Numbered from the stretch's first letter, positions 8,602 to 17,621 are shown. The stretch: DNA of 64,000 bases from Vibrio mytili (GCF_000830505.1 NZ_JXOK01000015.1:1-64000), one strand, 5' to 3'. The notes: a model not told the origin generated them from the letters alone. Program-made: numbers and translations.

Positions 8602-8675
8602 ATGGTGTACTCCTTTCAAATGGGTACACCAACCCCAAGAGGGTGATGTACCTCGTGGGTTATAAAAAGTGAATT

Positions 8676-8785
8676 AATGCTGTTTATTTATGGCGACCAG
8701 CTATCGCACATCAGCGCTCAAGGCACTTTCCTAAGAAACCTGTTTAGGATGCTTAGGAAAGCGAGGGGTTTCCCCCTGCGCTTTT
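8676..8785 (-). promoter_or_regulatory. pseudoknot element, copy 1
   Basis: Minus-strand RNA: stem 1 GCGA/TCGC, loop TAGCTGG, 10-nt linker CATAAATAAA, then CAGC pairing with GCTG of the loop. Upstream are a CTTTCC...GGAAAG hairpin and a GGGG-AAA-CCCC hairpin. It lies after the stop of the 8789-9226 gene and before the 8530-8601 remnant. Confidence 0.7.
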
Positions 8786-8788
8786 GAA

Positions 8789-9226
8789 CTATCCCAGGTT
8801 AACGACAGGGATACTTGCAACATTGACATTGAATACCCTGTCTATAACACTTTTTGCGAACTCAGCTACGGCGTATCCAATTGCCGAGTCCTTCTTATTT
8901 ACACATATTTCAATTCGGGAAAAAGGAGTCAGGGGCAATGTTTCGCCTTCATGCTCAGAGCTATATTCAACAAGACATTCCCCATTTTCATCAGTACAAA
9001 CATAAAGTTTATTGTTTTTAATCAAAAACCAGTCTGTAGCAAAACTATCGTGGTAAGTAAGACTACTAGTTTTTGTTACAACGACAGCCTGATAAAACCT
9101 TTGAACCTCTCCACCAGAAGCAATGTGTTCAACAACATTAATATAGTGGTATTGATATCCATCAATATTGCTATCGGTATCAATAATCACTTCCTGCCTT
9201 AATGAAGTGTTAAAAATATGGTTCAT
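8789..9226 (-). CDS. hypothetical protein whose start is supplied by an insertion element
   Basis: A 145-aa protein of unknown function (RQEVIIDTDSNIDGYQYHYI near the start). The original start lies beyond the ISL3 element at 10519-10521 and would give MIKYIFNTSLRQ behind AAGGAGATAACA and a normal cluster leader. The insertion after codon 5 placed the element's end, ...GGATGAACC, in frame, giving a new MNHIFNTSLRQ start without a good ribosome-binding site. It is the last full-length gene of the minus-strand cluster. The current product may be poorly expressed. Confidence 0.6.
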   Translation of the reverse strand: MNHIFNTSLRQEVIIDTDSNIDGYQYHYINVVEHIASGGEVQRFYQAVVVTKTSSLTYHDSFATDWFLIKNNKLYVCTDENGECLVEYSSEHEGETLPLTPFSRIEICVNKKDSAIGYAVAEFAKSVIDRVFNVNVASIPVVNLG

Positions 9227-10503
9227 CCGGTAAATCGATACCTGAATGGCTTTTCTGATATCATATCGCTAAAAATAGCTAGTTAATGTCAACTTCACTT
9301 CTTTACCATCGCTTTGGAATACGCGGCCCTTTCCATTATTGCTCTACAGAGTTTGATGGTAACGTAACCATCTTTCACATAGCACACAATACTCATATTA
9401 AATGTCCATCGTGCCGTAGTCGTGATGTCATAAAAAAAAGGAGGTAAGGTTCGCCGTTTCATTGCTACCCCAATTGGCACTAACCCCTGTTACATCCAGA
9501 TAGCAAACCAGCGGATTAAATGCCGAGCTTGTAATACATTCGGGTATTTGCCGCTTAATTTTGTCCCTCGTCCCAAGGTCCGTTACACAAAGGGCTTTGA
9601 ACAGTATGTTCTCTCCCTGTCGGCATTGAACGTAACCATCAGTGCCATTGCCAAGCTATGCGGTGTCTGTTGGGATACAGTGAAAGACATTCAGAAGCAT
9701 TACCTGCAAAAACGATACTCTCAACCTTGTCTTAAAAACGTCACTCACATTGGAATTGATGAGATTTACTGTGGCCCAAAAAGTGGCTTCATGACGGTTG
9801 TGATTGATATGAAAACAAGTGCCGTCATTTATACAGAGAAAGGAAAGAAGTCCGAAAGCCTTGACGGTTTTTGGAAACGGAAGCTGCGCTGTAAAAAACC
9901 GATTGAAGCTATCGCCACCGATATGGGTCAGGCATACATTTCTTCGGTAAAACAGCACGCTCCGAAGGCTAAGTTAGTCATTGACCGCTTCCATGTGGTG
10001 AAGCGATTTAATGAAAAACTGACAGCGTTCAGGCGTGAATTACAAAATTCGATGAGTAGCAAAAATGACGCTCAATATCTTAAGAATACTCGTTGGTTAT
10101 TGGTGAGTAATCCGGATAGGTTAGATGAGCAGGGCCAAGCGAGGTTGGAGCGAGCACTCGAAGCCAATCAGCCTTAGCGGTGGTTTATTATTTAAAAGAG
10201 AAGTTAAGAATGCTGTGGTCGCAGCCATCAAAGATCGAAGGAGAGAGATGGCTAGAAAGTTGGATAGATGAAGCGAACCACTCAGGCATTGTGATGCTAG
10301 AGAAGTTTACTAATACCCTGAAAAAGCATAAGGATGGGATATTGGCATTTTATGATGAAAGGATGAGTAGTGGTCGAGTAGAGGGTGTGAACAACCGAAT
10401 AAAGACGTTGAACAAAGTCGCCTATGGGTATCGTGATTGGGAATTTTTTGAGTTAAAAATCAAAGCAAGTCATGAGGCGAAGTATCGATTTACCGGATGA
10501 ACC
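9220..10503 (+). mobile_element. ISL3-family insertion sequence
   Basis: Near-perfect inverted repeats GGTTCATCCGGTAAATCGAT start at 9220 and, inverted, end at 10503. Direct repeats AAAAATAT at 9212-9219 and 10504-10511 are the 8-bp target duplication expected for ISL3. Length is 1284 bp. It is unrelated in sequence to the ISPpu12-like element at 2054. Confidence 0.9.
9286..10500 (+). pseudogene. tnpA: ISL3-family transposase, two frameshifts
   Basis: The reconstructed product is about 404 aa. It begins MSTSLLYHRFGIRGPFHYCS, with zinc-ribbon cysteines in IKCPSCRSRD and IKCRACNTFG. The catalytic core follows (HIGIDEIYCGPKSGFMTVVI, KLVIDRFHVVKRFNEKL, GRVEGVNNRIKTLNKVAYGY). An extra A in the A8 run at 9432-9439 breaks the frame after DVIKK. 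A missing T at 10174-10175 breaks it again at ANQPLAVVYYLKEK. Both lesions are in homopolymers. Programmed slippage at A8 is conceivable for the first but not for the second. Confidence 0.85.
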
Positions 10504-10511
10504 AAAAATAT

Positions 10512-10590
10512 ACTTAATCATTGTTATCTCCTTAGTTTTTAAGGAGAGAGCCCCTAGAGGGCACATCTCCCTCCAGGGTTAAACTGAAAA
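10512..10590 (-). promoter_or_regulatory. stranded translation leader and original start codon
   Basis: Minus strand: a G/C hairpin, then arms TCTCCTTA and TAAGGAGA, then ATG at 10521. It is the intact leader of the gene now starting at 9226, separated from it by the ISL3 element. It shows what an undisturbed leader of this cluster looks like. Confidence 0.65.
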
Positions 10591-10598
10591 ATTAATAT

Positions 10599-11150
10599 TT
10601 ATTCATTCAAAGTTAAAAACCATCGCTTCATTGGAACAGTAACTTCAATCATTCCATTACCACAATAAGCTCCCCAAAAGTTATAAGTAGTCTCAAACAT
10701 ATCGAACTCGAATAGTGTTTGAATATGCTTATCAGTAATGGGGTTAAATGGTCCACCGCAGCCAACATGCATCGCTATGCCATAATCTCGCATATCGAAA
10801 TCATCTAGGTTTTTTCCACCCACAGAAGCTATCAAATTCTCACCTCTGATTTCACCTTCACGTAAAAGCAAGACTGCTTCTTCGTAACTCGCATATTGTG
10901 TCGTTAAATTCACAATATGGCCATGCTTAGGTTTGTGTTGTTCCGATAGTGATTTCAGTAGTTGCTTCACACTCTGAAATCTTGCGTAAAGCCCTGGCGT
11001 GAATTGTCCTGCGAAAGTTAAGTTCGGACAGATCAACTCAAGCATGTCGTCAGGTATAGAACTAAGCCCCATTTGCTTTGCAAGCGGCTCAGCTTTTTTC
11101 ATTGCATCTTCAACTACCATTGGGTTTCGAAGATGTTGCGGCATATCCAT
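10599..11150 (-). CDS. hypothetical protein, 183 aa
   Basis: Starts MDMPQHLRNPMVVEDAMKKA behind AAGGAGAATAACT. I recognise no domain. The C-terminal third is aromatic and Gly/Cys-rich (IAMHVGCGGPFNPIT, YNFWGAYCGNGMIEV). The leader pairs TCTC with the GAGA of the ribosome-binding site. The next gene downstream was the one interrupted by the ISL3 element. Confidence 0.7.
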   Translation of the reverse strand: MDMPQHLRNPMVVEDAMKKAEPLAKQMGLSSIPDDMLELICPNLTFAGQFTPGLYARFQSVKQLLKSLSEQHKPKHGHIVNLTTQYASYEEAVLLLREGEIRGENLIASVGGKNLDDFDMRDYGIAMHVGCGGPFNPITDKHIQTLFEFDMFETTYNFWGAYCGNGMIEVTVPMKRWFLTLNE

Positions 11151-11230
11151 AGTTATTCTCCTTTGGTGAGACGAACAGACCCATCAGGTTTGGTTCCCCT
11201 CAGTAATTAGATGGTCCGGTAGCTAAAATG

Positions 11231-11476
11231 CTACCGGAGTTTATTAACAATCTGAGCTGCCTGTTCTGCAAACGGCCCAGAGTAATGTATGTCCATTTTT
11301 TTTGAACACCAGACAGTTCCAATTATTAATTGGTTGAAGTTTCTGTCTTTGTAACGTTGACGCATCAATTCTAGATAGGCGCTCTCATCACCTTCCCACC
11401 CCAAAGGAGGTGAGAAGGGACAAGTAGCTTCGTTACCTGGCTCAGTGTTTACTTCTGCTAGGTTATACACGCCCAT
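11231..11476 (-). CDS. hypothetical protein, 81 aa
   Basis: A start at 11476 (MGVYNLAEVNTEPG) overlaps the last codons of the primase gene, with AGG five bases upstream. The longer frame from 11497 lacks this signal. The middle reads WEGDESAYLELMRQRYKDRN. No domain recognised. The overlap implies translational coupling to the primase. Confidence 0.6.
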   Translation of the reverse strand: MGVYNLAEVNTEPGNEATCPFSPPLGWEGDESAYLELMRQRYKDRNFNQLIIGTVWCSKKMDIHYSGPFAEQAAQIVNKLR

Positions 11477-13241
11477 AAGCACCTGCCCTACGCGCAATAA
11501 ACTCGCGGAGTGTACTAATCGGCGGGAATCCCATCTGTCCTTGAGTTACCAGGACATCGTTCCAATCTATACCTTTTGCACGAGGTGGAATGGGCAGCTT
11601 AGGTAACAGCACATGAACTGTATATCCTTGCTTTTCAAGCTTAGATTTCAGCACATTTGCGGAGCGTTCCCCTGTTAGCGACTTATCCTTATCTGCAAAG
11701 ATAACGACAGTGTGGATGTCTAACTCGTCTGGAACTTCAAAGTTTTCCAAAAGAGTAGCATTCACTGTGGACCATGTAGGGATGTGAGTAGCACGGAACC
11801 CAGACAATGCTGTTTCCAAGCCTTCTGCCAAACCTAATACTCCTTCTGTTGGCATACCTAAGCGAACTGCACCGCCAGTGACACTCAATCCATCAGGAAC
11901 AGGCATCATCTTTTTAGCGCATTCTACTTTGGCCTTCTTACCACTTTTGGTCAGATATGTACGATGTAAAGTAACCAAGTTTCCTTTCGCGTCTCGGATG
12001 GCTTGTACTGCGGCTGGAAATTTTCCAACCTCATTACCATCTTCATCGTAATAGGACATACTTGGGTGGAATCGCAGGCTGTCTGTCTGTTCTACTACAT
12101 CATGTGCAAACAAAAGTTTGCGATTGACGAAATAGGCACGTAACGGCTCAGCTGCTGCACAGTTAAAGGGCAAACATTCATTCCAGATCTTCTCAATTTT
12201 TTCACAAAGGCGAGCATTGTAAACACGTTCGCGTTGAGCTCTCTTTTGCATTTCCTCTTGAAGTTCCATCAACCAAGGCTTTGACTGCTCAGCAAAGAGC
12301 GGAACAACCTTGCTTTCTGAATGTTCTTGTTCAACTACGGCTTCTTGGTGATGCTCAACAGGGCTACATGAAGAATGATTATCCTCATGTTGTTCTGTCG
12401 GAACATTTGAATCAGCCCATGACTCTTCGTTATAAGAACCAGGAGCAGAGTGAGAGACATAGCTGCTGTTTGAAACCTTTGCCTGCGCTACAGACTCTGG
12501 TTTAGCAGTACGAACACTCTTAGTTTTCACTTCAACCAACCACGTATTGCGATGTGTTTGAACTGGTTTCTCACCAATGATCTCTCCAGTGCCTTCTTCA
12601 AATACAGGCTGCATTACGGTAACAGCTTCACGTCCCAAATTTGTGAGAGTGACTTCATCACCATATACAGCACCGCATTCTCCGATTGCTCTTTCTAGAT
12701 CAACGCCCCAAATCTTACGTTCATTGCCCGTTGATAAACGAATGTAAGCAAAATAGCTTGGTTCATTTATCGGGTCGTCCTGGTAAGGAGCTTGACCGTG
12801 AGCAATTAAAGTGCCCTGATACTTAGGGCGACGATTTGGATCGTATTTGGTGTTATTCACTTTTGCCGGAGCAGATTGCTGTGCTCGGCGCGGTGAACTT
12901 GTATTATTGGAGCTTTGCTGACGCTTGAAATGCTTTGGAGCCATCAACAAGTCACCAACTTGCTGTAGGCATTCAGCAAAATCCCACCCTCTTGCTTGGT
13001 TTAATAGCTCAAAGCCATCATGCCAAGAACCGCAAGAACAAATAGCACCACCTGTTTCGTGAGCATCTTTGAACATACGGAAGTCTTTTTTTCCACCATG
13101 AAACGGACATGTAACATGGGACTTTCCCGCTTTTTTGAGTGCTGGTTCCAGTTCAGGCATTAAATGCGCCAAAATGAAAAGCCATTGACCCTTAGCGAGG
13201 CTACGAACTTCGTCTGCTTTATAGAAATATGAGTTATCCAT
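11463..13241 (-). CDS. plasmid primase-like protein with zinc finger and Toprim domain
   Basis: Encodes 592 aa from 13241 (MDNSYFYKADEVRSLAKGQW) after TAAGGAG. Residues about 30-75 form a CHC2/P4-alpha-like zinc finger (HVTCPFHGGKKDFRMF, GGAICSCGSWHDG). A Ser/Glu-rich linker spans about residues 290-350. The C-terminal third has a Toprim fold: GLAEGLETALSGF with the catalytic Glu, then VVIFADKDKS (DxD-like), ending KGIDWNDVLV. This is the domain order of phage and plasmid primases that act without a full DnaG. It probably primes DNA synthesis after transfer or during replication. The leader is unusually long, with two tandem hairpin units (13242-13390). Confidence 0.8.
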   Translation of the reverse strand: MDNSYFYKADEVRSLAKGQWLFILAHLMPELEPALKKAGKSHVTCPFHGGKKDFRMFKDAHETGGAICSCGSWHDGFELLNQARGWDFAECLQQVGDLLMAPKHFKRQQSSNNTSSPRRAQQSAPAKVNNTKYDPNRRPKYQGTLIAHGQAPYQDDPINEPSYFAYIRLSTGNERKIWGVDLERAIGECGAVYGDEVTLTNLGREAVTVMQPVFEEGTGEIIGEKPVQTHRNTWLVEVKTKSVRTAKPESVAQAKVSNSSYVSHSAPGSYNEESWADSNVPTEQHEDNHSSCSPVEHHQEAVVEQEHSESKVVPLFAEQSKPWLMELQEEMQKRAQRERVYNARLCEKIEKIWNECLPFNCAAAEPLRAYFVNRKLLFAHDVVEQTDSLRFHPSMSYYDEDGNEVGKFPAAVQAIRDAKGNLVTLHRTYLTKSGKKAKVECAKKMMPVPDGLSVTGGAVRLGMPTEGVLGLAEGLETALSGFRATHIPTWSTVNATLLENFEVPDELDIHTVVIFADKDKSLTGERSANVLKSKLEKQGYTVHVLLPKLPIPPRAKGIDWNDVLVTQGQMGFPPISTLREFIARRAGAYGRV

Positions 13242-13390
13242 AGTGTTTCTCCTTAGCTGAAACCCCGACATCGAGGCTTCCCTAAGTCCCCCCGTATCAG
13301 GGGCTTTAGGGAAACCCCGACACCGGGAAAAAATAGCCAAGGAGGCTCCCCTACCGGAGATGCTCTCCCCGGCTGGGGTTTGATTTTGGG

Positions 13391-13951
13391 CTATTGACCA
13401 TTAACTCTGCGTATGGCCTTACCCAAGAAGGATTGCATCAGGTGATTACCTGATGATTTGAAGTAAGTTAGCCAGTCGATCCAATTCCACTTAGCGTAAT
13501 CATCAAGAGATGGAGGATTAAAAGCTCCCCAAATCTTACTGTTTACGCCTTCGCGGAGAACGTAAGCTACTTTCTCGATTACTTCTTCTTTACTCATTAG
13601 AGTAGAGATTTTGCAAGGAGGCATCATAATGAGGCTCTCTGCTTGTTCATGAGTAATCTTCTCTATGGTGCCAGCGTTGATATCCACGACAAACGCTTTG
13701 GTTTCTGGTCCTTGTTCTGACCAGATCCAATACGTTATATGAACGGGATTAACGCCAAGTCCGACCGGAACGATTTGAGTTCCAGAAGGACGCAGTAACC
13801 AAACGAATTTACCGCTTGGGTTGCTTTTGAAACGTTCGAGCTCTTTACCATCAATCTCCAAATTAGATTTGAAATGGAGAGGTAGTTTTTCCGCATTCGA
13901 AATTTCAAGCATACGTTGTTGCAGATGTTGCAGAATTGCAATGTTAGACAT
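13391..13951 (-). CDS. hypothetical protein, 186 aa
   Basis: MSNIAILQHLQQRMLEISNA start, WLLRPSGTQIVPVGLG core. No domain recognised. The leader is one of the clearest of the cluster: arms AGGTGTAC and GTACACCT, the second ending directly at the ATG, with TAGGAG in the loop. A pseudoknot element (copy 2) precedes the leader. Confidence 0.7.
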   Translation of the reverse strand: MSNIAILQHLQQRMLEISNAEKLPLHFKSNLEIDGKELERFKSNPSGKFVWLLRPSGTQIVPVGLGVNPVHITYWIWSEQGPETKAFVVDINAGTIEKITHEQAESLIMMPPCKISTLMSKEEVIEKVAYVLREGVNSKIWGAFNPPSLDDYAKWNWIDWLTYFKSSGNHLMQSFLGKAIRRVNGQ

Positions 13952-14048
13952 AGGTGTACTCCTACAGTTTGCAGGTACACCTGGCCCATGTCGGGTTGGT
14001 GTACCCGACTGGGTTATGAAGGGTGAAAGAGAACTTTCACTTAAATTG

Positions 14049-14170
14049 AATGCTGTTTGTTTTTAGCGACCAGCTATCGCGTCTTCACTCTCAATGAGAG
14101 TAGAATTCGTCACTTTCCGTTAGGTGCTCTATAACACCTAAGGGAAAGTGGGGGCTTTCGCCCCTCACTG
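14049..14170 (-). promoter_or_regulatory. pseudoknot element, copy 2
   Basis: Stem 1 GCGA/TCGC, loop TAGCTGG, linker TAAAAACAAA, then CAGC pairing with the loop. Upstream are ACTCTCATTGAGAGT and a long CACTTTCC...GGAAAGTG hairpin. Closest relatives are copies 8 and 9. It precedes the leader of the 13391-13951 gene. Confidence 0.72.
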
Positions 14171-14728
14171 TTAATCATCGTAGAAATATCCTTGCTTGTC
14201 ACACGACTCTGATGCCGAATAGGCTTCATATCGCGCATTTTCGTTAAACGAAAATTTCAGAGGATAAGCAATTGAAGGCGGAGTTTGCTTTGTTAAACGT
14301 CCATTCCATTCATGCTGTTCCATTGTGCCAGATACTCCATCGACGGTGAACATTTCATCATAACCATTTATCTTTACAATCGGGAAGTCAAACAAGCCAA
14401 GAGCTTCTATCACCATCACCTTGTCTGAACAAGCATAAACTTGCTTGTTCTTATCTCGGTAAAAATCAAAGCCACAGCTCAGATAAACCCCTATGATCCG
14501 CAAAGTTTCGTCATCCATTCCAGATGCAATGTTCTTATCTAAGTTTGCTTTTGCCAGCCAGACATGGGCGTTGACTCCACCAAATATGCCATAGCCCTCG
14601 TAAGCATTTTCCTGTAATGGTTTCTGACCATGAGGTTGTAGTAAGTAAACAGTGCGAACTTGACGTCCAGAATATACATTCGAGATGCTTTCTTTTGAAT
14701 CACACGTTTTCCAGCTAAAAAATCCCAT
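14171..14728 (-). CDS. hypothetical protein, 185 aa
   Basis: Begins MGFFSWKTCDSKESISNVYS, an opening I associate with uncharacterised phage and plasmid proteins. The middle has GIFGGVNAHVWLAKANL and the end is tyrosine/aspartate-rich. Function unknown. The leader sequesters GAAGG of the ribosome-binding site with an upstream CCTTC. Confidence 0.7.
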   Translation of the reverse strand: MGFFSWKTCDSKESISNVYSGRQVRTVYLLQPHGQKPLQENAYEGYGIFGGVNAHVWLAKANLDKNIASGMDDETLRIIGVYLSCGFDFYRDKNKQVYACSDKVMVIEALGLFDFPIVKINGYDEMFTVDGVSGTMEQHEWNGRLTKQTPPSIAYPLKFSFNENARYEAYSASESCDKQGYFYDD

Positions 14729-14810
14729 AGTGTTTCTCCTTCAATTATTTAAATCGAAGGGGGTTGCCCCACAAGGGGAGCAAGCCCCCCTCTAGGGTTA
14801 AGTAAAAATG

Positions 14811-15716
14811 TTAGGCCGCTTTACGAACTAACGATTCCTGCATTTGATGATGTTCTGATATAGCATTTTTGAGCTGTATTTTACGAACTTCTGCTATGGC
14901 ATTACTGACCAATTCGCGGCGGTAACTTCCATAACTTCTGTCATTAACATCTATAACCAGGCCACCTATAGATTCAGATGCTAGTTCCTCTTCCGTCTCT
15001 CGGTCGAGGATCTTAGCTTCCAACCTCAGATAGCGCTGCTTACCATCAACAATATCCTGTATTGTTTGTAATGCTAACTCTTCGTCCCAGCATCCAATAT
15101 CAAAGTCATGCTCGGGATGCTCTTTAAGCTGGACTGTGTAGTCAGCTGTATTAAACTCCCAGGAAACAACTTCTTCGTATGGCGTACCTTCCACCAGCGC
15201 ATAGCCTTCGGCTTCAAGCTGTTGGGATGTAGATTTGATGTCATGTTCGAGACGACTCACAAAGTCGTTCCAAATGCTTTGCCATCTAGTGATGTGCTCA
15301 TCAGTCACTTCACCTGTTACCAGACCAGCGGCACGAATCGCTTCAAAATGCTCCTCAGAGAAACTTTCAAAATCGACTTCATGACAAAGATCCATGCAGT
15401 TATAGTGGCTGTACCGATGCCCATGAGAGTTTCGCTCAATCGACATTCTGCAACATCCTATATCTGCTTCCCTTAATATTTCCAACATAGATAATGCTTC
15501 TTTACGAACCAAAAGGTTTTTTACGCGAAGTACGGCGTTTTCACCTGCTGTATTTTGGTCATAAATTCGCAGCATAAGCTTCTCTACATCATCCTCATCG
15601 AGGTTTCCATAGAAACTCATACCATCACCTTGACAGTAACTAAGGCTGTACTCGATTGTCAGACCTTCTGGGTAGCCAAGTTTTTTCAGTTGGTTATTGA
15701 AATGAGTTTTAATCAT
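14811..15716 (-). CDS. hypothetical protein, 301 aa
   Basis: The start at 15716 (MIKTHFNNQLKKLGYPEGLT) follows AAGGAGATAGCT; the longer frame from 15746 runs through the leader. Acidic, soluble, no domain recognised. Visible stretches are CRMSIERNSHGHRYSHYNCM and DFDIGCWDEELALQTIQDI. The leader pairs TCTCCT with AGGAGA. Confidence 0.7.
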   Translation of the reverse strand: MIKTHFNNQLKKLGYPEGLTIEYSLSYCQGDGMSFYGNLDEDDVEKLMLRIYDQNTAGENAVLRVKNLLVRKEALSMLEILREADIGCCRMSIERNSHGHRYSHYNCMDLCHEVDFESFSEEHFEAIRAAGLVTGEVTDEHITRWQSIWNDFVSRLEHDIKSTSQQLEAEGYALVEGTPYEEVVSWEFNTADYTVQLKEHPEHDFDIGCWDEELALQTIQDIVDGKQRYLRLEAKILDRETEEELASESIGGLVIDVNDRSYGSYRRELVSNAIAEVRKIQLKNAISEHHQMQESLVRKAA

Positions 15717-15801
15717 AGCTATCTCCTTGTTTTTTTGAGGAGACACCTCCCCCTAAGGGATTGGTGCCCCCTTAGGGTTTTAATGATTTCGGATTTAATA
15801 G

Positions 15802-16188
15802 TTAAGCACAGATGTCCAAAAGACCTTTCCGAGCGATCAACTGATGCTCTTCAAAGTCTTCCGGTGCAGAAGTGTCATAACCTTCACCATCGCTGTAATC
15901 TGGAGTACCCAGCACGATGATGTTGCCTACAACAGGTGAATCTGCACCATGTAATATACAACCGAGCTTGATACCGCTACTGAACAGTCCTTCTTCATCA
16001 AGATAAAGACTGACTGTTTTTCCATTCGATAGCTCCCAATCAAAGCTCTGGACCATGCTACAGCCGATTAGCTTATACATAGTTTGTAATCCGTCTTCTT
16101 TTGGAATATCGACTGGAGTGCAGCCTTCTGCGGTTATTAAATAGCCTTTGTTAGTGGCCTTAGACATTGCTTCATCACAAATTGACAT
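15802..16188 (-). CDS. hypothetical protein, 128 aa
   Basis: The start at 16188 (MSICDEAMSKATNKGYLITA) follows TTGGAGGATTCC. The upstream in-frame ATGs lie in the leader. The C-terminal half is acidic and ends RKGLLDICA. No domain recognised. The leader pairs CCTC with GAGG. Confidence 0.65.
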   Translation of the reverse strand: MSICDEAMSKATNKGYLITAEGCTPVDIPKEDGLQTMYKLIGCSMVQSFDWELSNGKTVSLYLDEEGLFSSGIKLGCILHGADSPVVGNIIVLGTPDYSDGEGYDTSAPEDFEEHQLIARKGLLDICA

Positions 16189-16271
16189 GGAATCCTCCAA
16201 ATATGTCATTGAGGGACACCAAGGCCCCAAAGGGGCTTTGATGCCCCGTTAGGGTTTAAAGATTGGTTTAC

Positions 16272-16505
16272 TTATACGGTCACAGCGTCGATATCTAGGT
16301 ATTGGCGGCAACCTGTTTTAGGGTGACAGCGGTGGCGAAAATTGTGCTTACCACCTTGCGTACCCATGTATTGCCAGCACTCTCCAGTAACTGACTCTTC
16401 ACAAACCGCGTCGCCATTATTTAATGGATGTTGGGCCAATTCGTTCCACATTTTGTCCCATTCATCTGTATTTCTTTGTACTAGTTTGAAGTCATTATTA
16501 TTCAT
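16272..16505 (-). CDS. hypothetical protein, 77 aa
   Basis: Start at 16505 (MNNNDFKLVQRNTDEWDKMW). The ATG overlaps the TGA of the HD-domain gene (ATGA), so the two are translationally coupled. The C-terminal part has Cys/His pairs (GGKHNFRHRCHPKTGCRQYL) that could bind metal. Function unknown. Confidence 0.65.
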   Translation of the reverse strand: MNNNDFKLVQRNTDEWDKMWNELAQHPLNNGDAVCEESVTGECWQYMGTQGGKHNFRHRCHPKTGCRQYLDIDAVTV

Positions 16506-17341
16506 ACTTCGGTACTCCCAACCCACTGCTTTCCAAGGTATGCCTCAACTCCCATACGGGCCCATTCCGAAGAGATGGTTAACATGGAAAGTGTTTCATG
16601 AGTCCAAGGTGCAGTTGGCTTGATTCGTTTGAGCTCTTTGCCTTCGAGATCTGTCAGAATAAGATCTGATTGTTCATTTCCAGCAAGAATATCTGGCTCT
16701 CCCGGACGCTGATCAGTAACAAATTTGATGTAGCAACCTTCGTCATCGCTACATGACAGCAATTTATCTACTGACAAGTTAAGTCCAGCACCGAACCATT
16801 GATCTATTGCTTCGATCTCAGGGAAATCAGATTTCAACTGAGATACAACGCCAATCATCTTGTCGAGAGCATCTTGGAACTCCAGCGCATTGCCAGCTGC
16901 CACTTCAAGTTTGCACTTGATATATGCAGCGTAGGTATCGCAGGCTTTCACCAGTTGCTGTTCATAGCCACCTGGGGCAAATGCTTCCGCGACTGCACCT
17001 TGAAGCTCCAAAGGTAGCGTGTGAATTAACTGCTCCTCAGCAGCTTTTTCAAGTCGCTCGAACTCCCTCGCCAAAGTGTCATTAGCCTTTTTTACTGGCG
17101 TCACAACATCCTGACAGAGAACTTCGGCTACATCATGTAGTGCTGCGTGGGAAAGCATTTTGGCAAGATCGACCTTGTTCCCCTTTTGGTTTGCGACATG
17201 ACCAGCGAGAAGAGCAAGCAACGTAACGGTAGCACTATGCTCCAAGACTGATTCAGGCTGTACTGAATGCATCAGTGACCAGCGTTTTATCAATCGTTGA
17301 CGCAAAGCAAGTGCTAGGAATCCATAGTTTGAATTTGACAT
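16502..17341 (-). CDS. HD-domain nucleotidase, YfbR-like, with C-terminal extension
   Basis: Encodes 279 aa. Residues about 1-190 follow the E. coli YfbR 5'-deoxynucleotidase pattern: RLIKRWSLMHSVQPESVLEH, then the HD pair in LSHAALHDVAEVLCQDVVTP, later VKACDTYAAYIKCKLEVAAG. YfbR removes phosphate from deoxynucleoside 5'-monophosphates. The final ~85 residues (CYIKFVTDQRPGEPDILAGN region) are an extra domain I do not recognise. It appears to be the first gene of a sub-operon: upstream lie a terminator, a regulon box at 17602 and a degenerate pseudoknot. A role in nucleotide pools during transfer is inference. Confidence 0.8.
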   Translation of the reverse strand: MSNSNYGFLALALRQRLIKRWSLMHSVQPESVLEHSATVTLLALLAGHVANQKGNKVDLAKMLSHAALHDVAEVLCQDVVTPVKKANDTLAREFERLEKAAEEQLIHTLPLELQGAVAEAFAPGGYEQQLVKACDTYAAYIKCKLEVAAGNALEFQDALDKMIGVVSQLKSDFPEIEAIDQWFGAGLNLSVDKLLSCSDDEGCYIKFVTDQRPGEPDILAGNEQSDLILTDLEGKELKRIKPTAPWTHETLSMLTISSEWARMGVEAYLGKQWVGSTEV

Positions 17342-17511
17342 AGTATCCTCCAATGAAGTTTGAAGGGTACACAGTTACCACATAGGTCCCGTGTACCCAT
17401 GTGGGTTAAGTTGTGAGAGTCCTTGTGGACTGTTCTTGAGGTGTATTTTCGGCCTGACACCGAAATATTTAATCAGATTTCTGATGGAATGTATTCCATT
17501 CAGAATGTAGT

Positions 17512-17535
17512 TGCTGCTTGTAGGCCAGCTACCTT
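17512..17535 (-). promoter_or_regulatory. degenerate pseudoknot-like element, copy 11
   Basis: Stem 1 AGG/CCT around the same TAGCTGG loop, a shorter linker ACAAG, then CAGC. It shares the loop and the second stem with the ten full copies but has a 3-bp first stem and half the linker length. Confidence 0.35.
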
Positions 17536-17601
17536 TCAACGTCAGCAAAGCCGACATTTTTTTTAGTCTATCGCCAATCCAAATGGTTCACGAAACGTCT
17601 A

Positions 17602-17621
17602 TTTGCCCTTTTAGGGCGTTT
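17602..17621 (-). promoter_or_regulatory. regulon box 1
   Basis: ATTTGCCCTTTTAGGGCGTT on the plus strand, a near-perfect GCCC...GGGC palindrome matching YTGYCCNNTTYTGGNCA. It lies between a terminator and the HD-domain gene leader, as expected for an operon promoter. Confidence 0.6.

Noticed and set aside
8490..8672. Plus-strand 60-aa frame near 8.5 kb
   Set aside because: It runs antisense to a recognisable leader and remnant ORF of the minus-strand cluster and lacks a ribosome-binding site.
9432..9439. Programmed frameshifting at the A8 run in the second ISL3 transposase
   Set aside because: A second, unrelated frame break at 10174 exists in the same gene, and similar homopolymer lesions occur across the window. 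A simple indel is more likely.
17375..17557. 60-codon frame on the minus strand upstream of the HD-domain gene
   Set aside because: It covers the degenerate pseudoknot and leader, has no ribosome-binding site, and its residues look unlike a folded protein.
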